Part shown: positions 44,130-55,303 of the stretch, in pieces
How the letters are laid out: every line of letters starts with the position of its first letter
Position numbering within the stretch: the stretch's first letter is position 1
NCBI GenBank assembly: GCA_009829735.1
Contig: CM020620.1
Span: forward strand, 27,002,951 to 27,066,950
Length of the DNA stretch: 64,000 bases
Source of the DNA: Pyropia yezoensis
Taxonomy: Eukaryota > Rhodophyta > Bangiophyceae > Bangiales > Bangiaceae
Reading direction: 5' to 3'
The notes under the pieces: generated by a model
Databases searched by the model: none
Seen by the model: only the letters and a program-made list of their open reading frames with translations
Told to the model about the DNA's origin: nothing
Program-made: the position numbers and the translations under genes

Positions 44130-45041
44130 ATGACTCGTAGTCAGGAGCGCGACACGTCTCCGGGCAAGGCTTTGCGCGGCCGGTCGGGGGCAAGCCACCT
44201 GACCTCTGCTCTAACTGCTGGTCACTTTGTGTCCGCCGGTCGCGCTGATTCTGCGGCCTCGTCCATGGCGGCTGCGGGGCCGGCGGTATCGTTTGCCCCC
44301 TCGAGTGGCGGTGGTGGTGCGGGCGACCCGGCCGGTGACTCTTCCCGCGGCCGCGGCCGCTCCCGAGTGCCGTCACGCGGCACGGTTGGACGCGGCAAGT
44401 CGTGTGTCCGAGGCACGTCGGTCGAGTCGGAGGCACAAACCGAAGGGAGCGTCTACTTTGAGGAGCTGTCAGTGGAGGCTGAGCTAATGCAGACAGCCAG
44501 CGGCCTGGCCCGGCCTGGGACTGGTATCCTGGCGGCCGACGAGACGGTAGCGGTGCTGGGCAAGCGCTTTGCAGGGGTGGGTTTGGAAAACACCGTCGAG
44601 ATGCGCCGCGCCTACCGGGAAATGCTCTACTCGGCACCCGACCTTGAGAAGTACGCGTCGGGCATTGTCATGTTCAGTGAAACAGTGCATCAGGCTACGG
44701 CGTCGGATGTTGGTTTCGTAGAGATGCTCACCGCCCGGGGCATCCTTGTGGGCGTCAAGCTGGACCGTGGGCTCCATCCCTATGGGGATGGGGAAATGAT
44801 GACTGAAGGCCTGGATGGTATCGACGCTCGAGCGGCAGCGGCTTACGCGGCGGGGATCCGATTTGCCAAGTGGCGCTCCCTGCTGGTCATTGACTTTGAC
44901 CTCGGCACCCCGTCGTCGCTGGTGGTGGAGGAGAACGCCAACACGCTGGCCAAGTTTGCAGTCGCCTGCCAGCAGCGGCGGCTGGTTCCGGTCATTGAGC
45001 CGGAAGTGTACATTGCGGGCACGCACGGCCTGGAACAGTCG
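44130..45041 (+). CDS. FBA: Class I fructose-bisphosphate aldolase, cut by the gap
   Basis: An open frame of 304 codons up to the N gap. Residues from about 112 read as class I aldolase: FEELSVEAELMQTASG, GTGILAADE, GKRF, NTVEMRRAYREML, GVKLDRG, TEGLDGI, RFAKWR, NANTLAKFAVACQQRRLVPVIEPE. The Asp of AADE, the Lys of GVKLD, the Lys and Arg of FAKWR and the Glu residues of EPE match known active-site positions. The Schiff-base Lys lies in the missing part. The loop after AADE reads TVAVLGKR instead of the usual STGTIGKR, so residues that bind substrate phosphate differ; this may be a diverged paralogue. The first ~110 residues are Ser/Arg/Ala/Gly-rich, compatible with a plastid transit peptide, with alternative in-frame starts (ATG 44130, 44265). 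Aldolase cleaves fructose 1,6-bisphosphate in glycolysis or the Calvin cycle. Confidence 0.82.
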
Positions 45042-45541
45042 NNNNNNNNNNNNNNNNNNNNNNNNNNNNNNNNNNNNNNNNNNNNNNNNNNNNNNNNNNN
45101 NNNNNNNNNNNNNNNNNNNNNNNNNNNNNNNNNNNNNNNNNNNNNNNNNNNNNNNNNNNNNNNNNNNNNNNNNNNNNNNNNNNNNNNNNNNNNNNNNNNN
45201 NNNNNNNNNNNNNNNNNNNNNNNNNNNNNNNNNNNNNNNNNNNNNNNNNNNNNNNNNNNNNNNNNNNNNNNNNNNNNNNNNNNNNNNNNNNNNNNNNNNN
45301 NNNNNNNNNNNNNNNNNNNNNNNNNNNNNNNNNNNNNNNNNNNNNNNNNNNNNNNNNNNNNNNNNNNNNNNNNNNNNNNNNNNNNNNNNNNNNNNNNNNN
45401 NNNNNNNNNNNNNNNNNNNNNNNNNNNNNNNNNNNNNNNNNNNNNNNNNNNNNNNNNNNNNNNNNNNNNNNNNNNNNNNNNNNNNNNNNNNNNNNNNNNN
45501 NNNNNNNNNNNNNNNNNNNNNNNNNNNNNNNNNNNNNNNNN
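45042..45541. other. Assembly gap of exactly 500 N
   Basis: A fixed-length run of N. The left edge is mid-aldolase and the right edge is mid-retrotransposon (E2b antisense frame), so the gap size and the join are both uncertain. Confidence 0.99.
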
Positions 45542-46712
45542 TCGAGCTGGCGACGTAACCATGGTGTCATGGCGGATGCGTTTCGCACGGATATAACGTG
45601 TGCGTTGCAGACCGGCAACGGTCGTGCGCCGGTATACACTCCCGTGCGCCCGCCGCTATGGCAGGAGGGGTGGGAACCCGCCCCTGCTTTCCGGTTTGAC
45701 ACCGGCTCCTGTCTCCGATACTTCGGGAGTGTGTTGGCCTCCCGGCCGGTCCACCCGTTGCAGGGTACCTTCACCCTTGAGGTTACCCTCGGGCAGGCGT
45801 CCTCCTTCTTGCTGTCCGTCCGCCGGCAGGGGCGCCTGTTTCAACTTCCGACGGGTGTCCGTCGGCACATCGCGCAGTTGGGCGTGGACATGATAGCCGC
45901 CCAAGACCGGGTTGGCCCGGGAGTTCGAGGCCCTGCTGGCTGTTCACGATGCCGTGAACTGGGCTGGGGTGTTGGCCCTTCCCCGTACCGGGACCCGCAG
46001 GCTGGGGCTACCCCCTTGCCTCGTCACTCGTTGCGTATCCGGCGTACTCAGCCGGGTGAGCCTAGTTGCCATGGGTGGGCGTCCACCGAGGCTGTTGCTG
46101 ACTTGGGTATTCCATGGTTATCCATGACCCTCTTAGGTCCTTGCCCGTGGTTCGGTAACCCGATACCGGCGGCGGTTGGCCGTCGTCCCCGAGAGTGGGG
46201 CTCTGCGGGTGGGGAGCGTGAGGTGTCCCGTCGTCGGGCGGAGCCCGCCGGGGTTACGGTGGAGCCCCTTCGGTAGGGTCTACCGAGCCTCGTATCAGGT
46301 GCCACCGCTCCGGTGGTAGCCGTGTCGGCTCCTTTGGCTCCTCTGGCTGCGCCAGTGTCCGCTCCCGCCCCTGTCATACAAGACGGGGGTCCCCGTCTCT
46401 GGTATGAGGGCGTTGACGCCTTGTTGCCCGCGCAATGCGGGAGGGTCTCTCTGATAGCTGGGGGATATCCCCCCAGGTGCTGCGCTAGTTGGGTCAGCGC
46501 GTTGCTTCGGTGGCGTGCTGGACCGCCTCCAGAAATCTCTGGAGGATGTGGAGGCTGGCCGCAGCACCCTCGTCCAGCTATGCACCGAGGTAACTCGGGT
46601 GATTGACCGTCGTGAGATTGCCGACCGGTGGAGCACGGAGGTATACGCGCTTACGAGTGAGTGGCCTCCTCGGGCAGTGGGTCTACCCACTGAGGAGTGC
46701 TATTGGTTGTGA
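45542..46712 (+). pseudogene. E2b antisense reading-frame region, partial
   Basis: Copy of the C-terminal two thirds of the E2a antisense protein frame (from the position matching about residue 404). It is broken in several places and truncated on the left by the gap. Since the changes are mainly in base runs, sequencing error cannot be excluded. Confidence 0.7.
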
Positions 46713-47170
46713 GGGAGAGGGCCCCGGTGACCCTTATGGTAGCCGGGGTAGTAGTGCGTATAAACTCATCCCCTTTGGGGGCATTGCTTGCCTCTGTTTG
46801 CTGCCCTGGGGAGTACCCCTTCTGGCTCAGTGGTGCCTTGCCTCCCGCCCAACTTCTTCCGGTTGGTTCATGCTTGGGGAGGTCATCCTCCCTCACTTTG
46901 TGTCTTGGCTTGGGGAGGTCATCCTCCGTGTAAGCCCCTAGTTACTTCGATATTATCGAAGTTAGCCTTTACCTTTAAGTTAACTTATTAAGGTTCAGGT
47001 TTTGCTTAGTTACCTAAGCTTGACTCTACTTAGTTGCCTAAGCTTGGTTCGACTTAGAAACCTAAGTCTGATTTGACTTAGAAACCTAAGTCTGCCGTAA
47101 CCATGTCACACCCTACTTAGTAGGTATAAGCCTCACCCCCCAACAGCCGAAGTCGGTGTCGGTTGGGTTG

Positions 47171-50100
47171 TTACAGGAGGCGTCGTCGCCTCATGTAAGG
47201 CATGAGGAGTTGGCGGGGTATATTTGCCGCCTGTTCCCAGGTGGGTGAGTCGTATCCGACCCACATAACCTTCACGTACCAGGGTCCTGGTAGGTTCGGG
47301 TCGGTGTGTCCGACCACGCTCTCAACTTGGTATGGAATCCCATCCGGTCCCACCGGGTCATCTGACCGGTGGGTTGTCAGAGCTTCATGTAGCAACCCAG
47401 CCGGTACCGGCTGAGGCTGTTCCGGCTTCGGAGCAGGTGTGACACCATTCACACTGATGCGTTGGATCTCCGTATCGGAGTGTAAGATAACAGAGTGGTC
47501 ATCTCTTTGGAGAATCTGGTACGGTCCCTTGACCGGTTGCATGAGCTTGTTTCCCCGGAACTTCTGGTGTCTGATGTAGACCCAGTCACCTGTCATCAGG
47601 GTTGCGTTGTGCACCGTAACCGGGTGTCAAAGTTCTTCTTGTATCGAAGTTGTGTTCTGTCAAGGGCACCCTTGAGCTTAGGAATCATCCAGGATAGCTT
47701 GGCCAACCAAGCTAGGTGGATACGTTCGGCCGGTCGGCCTTTCGGTGTATCATACCGAGTGCACCTGCCTGGTGGCAGCGTCGGGTTACCGACGCCTAGT
47801 GGCATGACCCACTCCAGTGGGGCGATGTTGGTACTCCGATGTGGCCTGGCATTGTATGCCAGGGTGAGTACGGACAGAAGCCTGTCCAAGTGTTCGTGTG
47901 CTCGGCCACGTAGCACTGTAGCATCTTAACGATGGTGCGGTTGAACCGCTCCACCTGCCCGTTGGTTTGCGGGTGGTAGTCGGATGCCCGACGTGGTTCG
48001 ATACCGAACATACCCAGGACCTTAGTGCAGAATGCTGACGTAAGGTTTGCTCCGTTGTCGGAGAGGAGTTGCTTCATGACTCCGTATGCACTGATCCAGT
48101 GGTCAACCACTGCGTTCATGATGGTGTATGCCGTATCATTCGGGATGGCTGCCGCGCGTGACAGCTTAGTGAAGCGGTCAGACATGACCAGGATGTACCT
48201 GTTCCCTTCTTCCGTTACCGGAAGTGGCCCGAGTATGTCGATAGCGACTTGCTCGTTGGGCCCTTCGGGTGGGAATAGCTTCATGGCAGACGCCTGCCTA
48301 TGTAGACTCATGCGGTTACGCGCACAGGGTTGGCATCCCCTTACGTGGTCGACCACGTCGACGGCCATTGCTGGCCAGTAGAAGAACCTTCGCATTGCTG
48401 CGAACATACGTGAACCCCCCGGGTGTCCGGCTGTGGGGTTCTCGTGTTCTCGTTCCATGACGGCTTGCCGTAAGGACACGGGAACCACGACTTGATGTCG
48501 TCCATCGGCGGGTGCCCGCCGGTATATGAGTCCGTCTTCGTTCTCGGAGAAGATGCCGGCCGTACCGGCCAGGAAGTTAGCGCGATGACGTCTACAGTCG
48601 TCGTCATTGGCTTGTGCCTCGCGGAAGTCCGCGAGGGTTAGTGGGCATGCTCGGTGTGCCATGGTATGGTCAACCATACCTTGGGTAGCGTTACCCACCA
48701 TGCAGACCGGTACCACCGGGATGTCCTCGTCCACCGGGCGGGTATCCCCGCTCGGGGTGTCGAGTCGGGACAGCGCGTCTCCGAGATGGTGGGTTGACCC
48801 AGCCTTATACACGGTACGGTAGTCGTGCTCGGCCATTTTTAGCCTCCATCGGGCTAGCCTCCCATGGCTATCGGAATCCTTGTCACCAAGGTTGAGGAGC
48901 CATCGTAGAGGTTCGTGGTCGGACCTCACGATGAACCTGGAGCCCTCCAGGTATGGACGGAGCAGTTGCACTGCCCATATAACTCCGAGGCACTCACGCT
49001 CGGTGGCACTATAGTTACGCTCAGCCGGGTTGAGTGTCCGGCTGAAGTATCTTACCGGACGTAGGTCCGGGATAACGTTATGGGTACCGATCAACGTCTT
49101 CCCCTGTAGCAGGGTGCATCCTACTTGGGTGTCGCACGCATCGACATCGATGACGAAGGTCCCCCGTCTATGCGGTAACGCAAGGACGGGAGGGGACAGT
49201 AGGGCTCGCTTTAGCGACTCGAATGCCTCCTCTTCGCTAGTCGAAGGGGCTTGGAGTACCTTGGGTAAGGCACTGCTCGTAAGAACCGTCAACGGTTTAG
49301 CTATCCGTGCGAAGTCCTTGACGAACCGTCGGTATACGTTGCACATTCCCAGGAAGCTCTTGAGCTGCGTCTGGGTGTTAGGGAACCGGGCATCCCGGAG
49401 TGCCCGGGTATTGGCTTCGAGTACCCCTAGTTTACCAGGGGTTATCTGGTGGCCCAGATACTCGACCGTCTGTTGGAAGAAGGCGCACTTCTTCAGACGC
49501 AGGGTTACCCCGGCGTTCCTCAAGAGGGTGAGTACCTCGTCAACATGTTGCACATGGTCATCCATGTTACGCGAGAAGACGATGACGTCATCGAGGTACA
49601 CTAGGCAGTTACGCCACTTCACCCCCGACAGTATAATGTCGATAGCCCGCTGGAATGTAGAGGGGGCGTTGGACAATCCGAAGGGCATCGTTAGGAACTC
49701 GTACACTCCACTGTGACAGGCGAATGCCGTCTTGGGGGTATCCTCGTCCGCCACCGGGATCTGCCAGTATCCGGCATTGCAGTCGATGGTGGTAAACACC
49801 GTAGCTTCCCCCAGGGAGTCGATGCATTCATCCATCCTTGGTAAAGGGTAGGAGTCCTTCTTGGTAACCAAGTTGAGGCGTCGATAATCGATGCAAAACC
49901 GAGGGGTTTGATCCTTCTTCGGTACGATAACGACTGGGGCACCCCACTCCGACATCGAAGGTCGTATCACCTTCGCTTCACTCATCCTCTTCACTTCTCC
50001 ATCAACGATCTCTCGTTGCATAGGTCCCGCTCGGTGCGGTTGTGACCGGGCGGGGCGTGCGCCTGGTACCAGGTCAATACGATGTTGGGTTGCCCCAATG

Positions 50101-51335
50101 GTACCCAGGGCTCCGCCTGTCCACATGACGTCATGCTTTCTTAAGATCCGTCGTACCCCTTCGGCTACGGAAGGGGGAAGGTGGTCGAGGTCAGCCTCGG
50201 CCAGTGCCTTCAATGCTTCTTGGTCCTTCTGCGGAATATCCGCCGGTAATGATGGTCGACTAGGCTTCCCGTCATCGGGTTGCTGTCGCTCGGTGGTCTC
50301 GGCGACCGCCAGCACCTCAAGTGGGTCCACTTGACCTTCCTTCTCAGAGGTAAGGATATCTTCTTCGTAGAGCTCGGCAATCCCGAGGATAGTTCCCTTC
50401 AAGAGGGTGACTGCCTTACGGCGATAGTTCGCCATCACTAGGAGGGACGACCCTCCTGATGGGAGGTCTATGAGACCGTTGGCCATGGTCAACCCATGGC
50501 GCTTGTAGGTTCGTAGGTTGGACCGGACTCTGCAGATGCCTGCAAGCTCACAGTTAACCGGGAGGACGGTCTCCGATAGCGGCTGAAAGCGAGTCCGCTT
50601 GGCCAGCCGGAGTGTCTTCGGTTCTACGCTTGCGTATACCTCAGCCACGTTAACGTGGCTCCCTTGTAGCGTCAGGTCCCTGACGATCGCTGTCTGTCCT
50701 CTCTTCGTCCCGTCGGCCTCTTGCAGCTCGACGGTCCTCTGGCCCGGCGGGATTGCATCAACGTGAACGTTGATGAAGGTGCACCCCAGTATGCAGGGCA
50801 CAGATAGCGTCTCACATACCAGGAAGTCAACTTCCGTAGTAAGCTCCCCGATGGTGACCTGCAGCGACATCGCTGCGGTCGTACGAATGAGACGACCATT
50901 CCCATCCTTGATCGTGGGTCCCCGAGTCACCCTGACTCGCGGAAGCCACTTCTCCGGGAGGGTATCCTTCCGGACCAAGTGAGGCCCAGCCCCTGTATCC
51001 AGTACAGGGTAGTACGATCGTGTCGACTGGGGGTCAACCCCCAGTGTGGCTGATACCTTGAAGTTCTCCAAGGTAAACAGCACGTGGCCTACACCGATAT
51101 CCGGTGTAGCTCGGGCATCCTGAACAGGGCCCTTGTCTGGTTCCATGTGACGGGGCTTCCCGTCCTCTCCTCCCAACCTTGGTGGTTGGTCATCAATCCC
51201 CTGACGCCGTGTCGTCGGGGCCGGAAGGTGTACCCGGGGGTTGATGCGGCGTCGGCTCAACCGCGCTCTCCGTGGGGCTTTCCCCGCGGTACTCCGGGGT
51301 GGCATGCTTGGGTTACCCCAGCGCCCCCCGGTCAT
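47171..51335 (-). pseudogene. E2b pol
   Basis: Same order and motifs as the E2a pol (DTGAG, YLDD, RNase H, HHCC and DDE integrase, chromodomain-like end), nearly identical in sequence. About one break, in the part nearest the gap. Confidence 0.85.
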
Positions 51336-51343
51336 CCTTCCTC

Positions 51344-53533
51344 TTACTCGTTTCCCGCCCTTAGTAGGGTGCTGTCCGCCGGGACATCCGGCTGCGGAGG
51401 TGCCTCCTCGACGGCCAGTACTCCACCTGGAGCTGGCTGCCTACCCGGTGCGGGTCCGGGTGCTCTGGCGGGATACCCCCCGGTGGATGCCTTGCGTTGC
51501 GCCGCTGCCCGCCGAGACTCCTCGGGGATGAGTGGGCAGGAAGACACCCAGTGCTGGGGATCCCCACACAACATACATCCGGACGTGCCGGTCCCTCCTT
51601 GAGTTCGCATCGGGGTAGCCCCGTAGCTGCGGTTGCCTCCCTCGGGCGCCCGAGTGCCTGCTCCCTGGTAGGCCTTGGGTCCTTGGGTCAACCGGAACAT
51701 GGACTCCCCCAACCGGTTGGGTCGGCCCGCAATCTGCGGAGGTGCCTCCGTACGTACTGCCCATGTAGGCAGGGGCTGGTGGGGGTTACCCGTAACCGGG
51801 GCATACCCCGTCGTCCGCACATACGGGACGCGCCGTCCCGCTCCCTCGTTGACCTGGAACTGGGTCCCAGCCGGGGCGATGTACGCTACCGTTCCGTGCT
51901 CATCAATCACCGGCGTAGCCGGTAGCAACAGGTGGCCCTGTTGGTCAACTAGAGGTTCATCCTCGCCCGTAGGGGTATGTTCGGTCGCCACCAGTCCTGG
52001 TGCGGCCTTACGTTCCACCTTCTCTTGCCTCGGTACCGGGGTAAGACTGGGCTTGCCTCCCTCACCCTTGGGCTTCGGGGCCAAGGCACACTCCGGGTGT
52101 AGAACCCGGTAGGCGTCCCCTAGGGACTTAAACATATGCATCAGTCGACTAAAGTTCGTCCGGGCCGTATTGGCTCCCCGAGCGGATATCCGCACGTAGT
52201 TGGGTACTCCTGCGAACAGGATGGCCCGTAGCTCCCCTTCTCCGAGGAGCTTCCCCAGCTCGTAGTCGAGCTCTTGGATCCGGCGTCCAAACATCTCCTC
52301 ATCCTCCCAGTTCTGGGCGGTGGCAGTGCGCAGGGCCCGGTAGTGGTCCTCGCACTTGTCCTCGCTGAGGTAACTGCTCAGCAGCTCCTTGAGAATCCCA
52401 CGGTAATCCATGGGGGTGGCCGCGACCCTCATTCCCGGCATCGGGGATGCCTGGCGAAGAATGCCTCGCACCCGTTCATCAACAAAGAAAGGGAGGATCT
52501 CCAGGGCCAGCCCCTCGTTGACGAGCGCCTTGTCTGCGGCTGCCTTGAAGCTATTCAAGAAGCCGATGACTGCCAACGGACGTCCGTTGGGGCCCCCGAA
52601 CATAGGGACTCCCTTCATAAGGGTCTGCATAGAGCGGATCGCTCGGTGCGACGTATTACGCATCGATTCCGATGCGGTGGTAGATCGGTCTTCCAAACGA
52701 TAACGTTCGGGAGTCAGTACCGACCTGAAGACTTCGTTGACGATCTCCGTGTCAGCGTCCAGGATATCCAGTCGCTTAGCCAGTTGATCAGCAAACTCAT
52801 CGGACTCCATCCGCTTCAGTAGGCTCGCAGTTACCTGCGCGGTCATAGCTTCCACCTCTGAAGATGGTACTTCAGGCATCGGCACTTCGGGAACCCGAGT
52901 TGCCTGGCCTCCTTCGTCGTTGGGATACTGTGAGAGGGTACCCCCTCCGCCAATAACCGAATCTCCACCGGCGTAAGTATCCGCCGGGTCGTGTCCGCGG
53001 AGTCCGCTTCGGGTGCTCCGAGCGTAGCGCTCCGTGTGACTCCGTTCCAACTCTGCCGACGAGTCGGATCCATACCCCATTGTGTCCGGGGGTTGTCCAG
53101 GAGTAGCAACACCGGGGTTGACCCTGGTGGACTCCGAAAGTAGTCCGGCCGGTTCGAACCGTACTGGTGTGGGAGGAACACGACGGGGTCCCGTCGTGTG
53201 GCGTGCTGACATCAACACTGCCATCGCATTCTCCGTCCGCTCCTGGCGAGCGTCGAGTCCGGAAAACCGGGCCTCGATGCGGGCCAATGATGCCATCAGG
53301 GAATCCCCTGGTGAAGGAGGCGGCGGAGTGAGGTCGGTCGACGACAGTTGAGGCGGGCCCCCGCCTCCTGCCGTCCGAGCTGTGCCAAACGTCGATCCGG
53401 CACCTGAGAGCATTGGCGTCTCAATGTTGTCGATCGGGTTCCCGATCTCGGTTCCCGTAGTCACCTCCGGGGTCGGCGTCGACGCCGATCCGTCATCTTG
53501 AACGTTCCCCGTCTCTTGGGTAGACATAGTCAC
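51344..53533 (-). CDS. E2b gag, 729 aa (fossil part, looks whole)
   Basis: A single open frame from MSTQETGNVQDDGSAS to the stop, 8 nt before the pol ATG. N-terminal part Pro/Thr/Gly-rich; then capsid-like helices from about residue 225; then a Pro-rich stretch; then the CCHC knuckle CMLCGDPQHWVSSC near residue 648. This is the type copy of gag for the family in this window. Confidence 0.88.
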   Translation of the reverse strand: MTMSTQETGNVQDDGSASTPTPEVTTGTEIGNPIDNIETPMLSGAGSTFGTARTAGGGGPPQLSSTDLTPPPPSPGDSLMASLARIEARFSGLDARQERTENAMAVLMSARHTTGPRRVPPTPVRFEPAGLLSESTRVNPGVATPGQPPDTMGYGSDSSAELERSHTERYARSTRSGLRGHDPADTYAGGDSVIGGGGTLSQYPNDEGGQATRVPEVPMPEVPSSEVEAMTAQVTASLLKRMESDEFADQLAKRLDILDADTEIVNEVFRSVLTPERYRLEDRSTTASESMRNTSHRAIRSMQTLMKGVPMFGGPNGRPLAVIGFLNSFKAAADKALVNEGLALEILPFFVDERVRGILRQASPMPGMRVAATPMDYRGILKELLSSYLSEDKCEDHYRALRTATAQNWEDEEMFGRRIQELDYELGKLLGEGELRAILFAGVPNYVRISARGANTARTNFSRLMHMFKSLGDAYRVLHPECALAPKPKGEGGKPSLTPVPRQEKVERKAAPGLVATEHTPTGEDEPLVDQQGHLLLPATPVIDEHGTVAYIAPAGTQFQVNEGAGRRVPYVRTTGYAPVTGNPHQPLPTWAVRTEAPPQIAGRPNRLGESMFRLTQGPKAYQGAGTRAPEGGNRSYGATPMRTQGGTGTSGCMLCGDPQHWVSSCPLIPEESRRAAAQRKASTGGYPARAPGPAPGRQPAPGGVLAVEEAPPQPDVPADSTLLRAGNE

Positions 53534-53751
53534 AATCAGTCAACCGACGTAACAATCACCACGAATAAGAGAGCGAGGGGGTAGATTGGGGAGAGTACAG
53601 TAGATCACAGTCAAAGGTAAAAACTCAACACAATCGATCAGGTCGCAACACCACGAGTACAAGAAAAGGACCGGATCCCTATCCGTGTGCCAGGGCCGAA
53701 GACGGCGTCACCACAAGGGTGACGGAAACCCGTCCCCTGCTGCTCCACCAA

Positions 53752-54114
53752 TGTAGCACAATAGGGATCCGTCGCACGTCCACTCTCAGGGAACACTCAC
53801 CAAGGGGGATCGGCACCAACGTCACCGGGAGGCCAAGGTTGCTGTCCTTGGAGCGCAAGCCACGGGACCAAGATGGGAGCCCAAATGGGAGGGGTTTGTT
53901 GTTCTACCTTGGCCGGCGGTGGATTTGCCGCCGGCCCCCCCGTTATAAGCCCTCGGAGACACTACTAACTACCCTCCACCCCAAGATGCAAGTCCCTCTG
54001 GTCATACGTAACTTATAGATACCGTGACCAGTACGAACTATCAAATTGAAAGTTAAGGGTTAGAAGTAGCCCCCCTAATATTAGGGTTACAATACGGCCA
54101 ACCATATTGCTACA
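53752..54114 (-). repeat. E2b 5' LTR
   Basis: 363 bp, TGTAGCACAATAGG ... TTGCTACA. It differs from each of the two E2a LTRs at about six positions. It is followed by AGCCG (54115-54119), matching the five bases left of 27385. Confidence 0.9.
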
Positions 54115-54728
54115 AGCCGCCGCCGCGGTGGCATCGGGGCGGTCCATGCGCCGTCGCCCACCCCCAACCCGCGCCACGCAACGGTACGCGCCACGCAGTA
54201 ACGCGCATTTGCCGCTTTGCACCGGCGCCGGCGCGTGTCAGCCGGGAAGCCGGGGGAGAAGGGGGAAGCGGAGGGGGGATGGGGGCAGGGAGAAGGCGAC
54301 GGACAGGCCCGTAGGAGGGCAGTGACGACAGCTAACAAAGGGGTGAGGTAGGGGCGGGAAGGGGGGGCCCGGCAGGGAGTCGGGTGGGGGGCGGGGGACC
54401 GCCACCACCCCGGCCGCCGCCGGCGCGTCAGCCTTGGCGGTAGCGGCGGCCGAGGCGACGACGCGCAGTCGGGGGCGCCGCGCCGACTACGGGCAGACGG
54501 CGAGGCCGGGGAAGGGGGGACGGCGGCCGCCGGCAGCCCGACCGCTGCCGCTGCGCCCTGCATGGGGGGGTGTGTAGAACGAACGCTCCATGGCCCATCC
54601 GCGCAAGTGTGCTCGTTGCGGAGAGAGGAGGGGGCGGCGAGTCGAACGCAGGAGCAGGGTCAAGGCCCTTTTCTCCTTTTTCTCGAGACGAACCGATGCT
54701 GAAAAGGGATCGTCGGGAAAACGTACCT
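54115..54728 (-). other. Coding-like host sequence right of E2b
   Basis: The minus strand has open GC-rich frames; one reads VARVGGGRRRMDRPDATAAAA up to the element boundary. No domain is recognised. See the note on 26605-27384, possibly the other side of the same host gene. The last five bases, GTACC (54724-54728), form the target duplication of the solo LTR that follows. Confidence 0.3.
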
Positions 54729-55298
54729 GTGGTATAAAACTCGATCCTCTCAGACACGTGTCAATATCCCTCGGGGGAAAGGGACAGGTAACACAGAAAG
54801 GGGAACTACGAGAATGGTATGCCTGTTGCCTCACGTGCCTGCTCGCAGAGCAAACAGATACGCACGGTAGTGCACACGGGGAAGAGGAAAGCAAACGCGC
54901 AGTTGTCTTTTTCCTGAGGGTGCGGGCCAAGGGCGCCTCGCTATCCCTCTTAACGTGCATCTGGGGGAGTCTCGGCACGCTGGCCAGGTAGCCCCCCCAT
55001 AACCCCGAGTGGCCCAGACCCGAGTCTAACCTCGTCAGGTCGGGGGCCACTATCACTACTAATTCTATTCCCACTCACTAATCTCACACTCAAATTCTCT
55101 CAAATCAAGTCCCTCACAAGTATGCAAAAACCCATCAGAAATCCCTCTCTCACGTGTGGATAGCGTAGTCCACCGCATCCCAGTGCCGGGCACGGGCCAC
55201 GGCCGCCAACCATCACCACACGGCGGGCGTGTTCTGGCACCTGGTGCCCTCTGGTTGTAGTCCCGGGTCGGCGCCAAGTCGGGGCCAGGGATGCTACA
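54729..55298 (-). mobile_element. Solo LTR of the E1 family
   Basis: 570 bp, TGTGGTATAAAAC ... GATGCTACA, flanked by a perfect 5-bp duplication GTACC (54724-54728 and 55299-55303). No internal region. Solo LTRs arise by recombination between the two LTRs of one element. It is closer to the E1 5' LTR than to the E1 3' LTR by eye. Confidence 0.92.
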
Positions 55299-55303
55299 GT
55301 ACC

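Larger units (their letters stand above)
45542..54114 (-). mobile_element. Element E2b, second E2 copy, left end in the gap
   Basis: Aligns collinearly with 29548-38134 of E2a at near identity. It retains part of the antisense frame, pol, a whole gag and the 5' LTR. Differences from E2a near the gap (first ~2.4 kb) are mostly homopolymer-length changes, as seen in thin long-read consensus; farther right they are scattered substitutions. It is broken, with about one break in pol and several in the antisense part. Right flank AGCCG. Confidence 0.9.

Noticed and set aside
29548-54114. E2a and E2b as a recent segmental duplication of the locus
   Set aside because: Similarity stops exactly at the LTR edge; host sequence outside is not duplicated, so two insertions or an assembly join explain it better.
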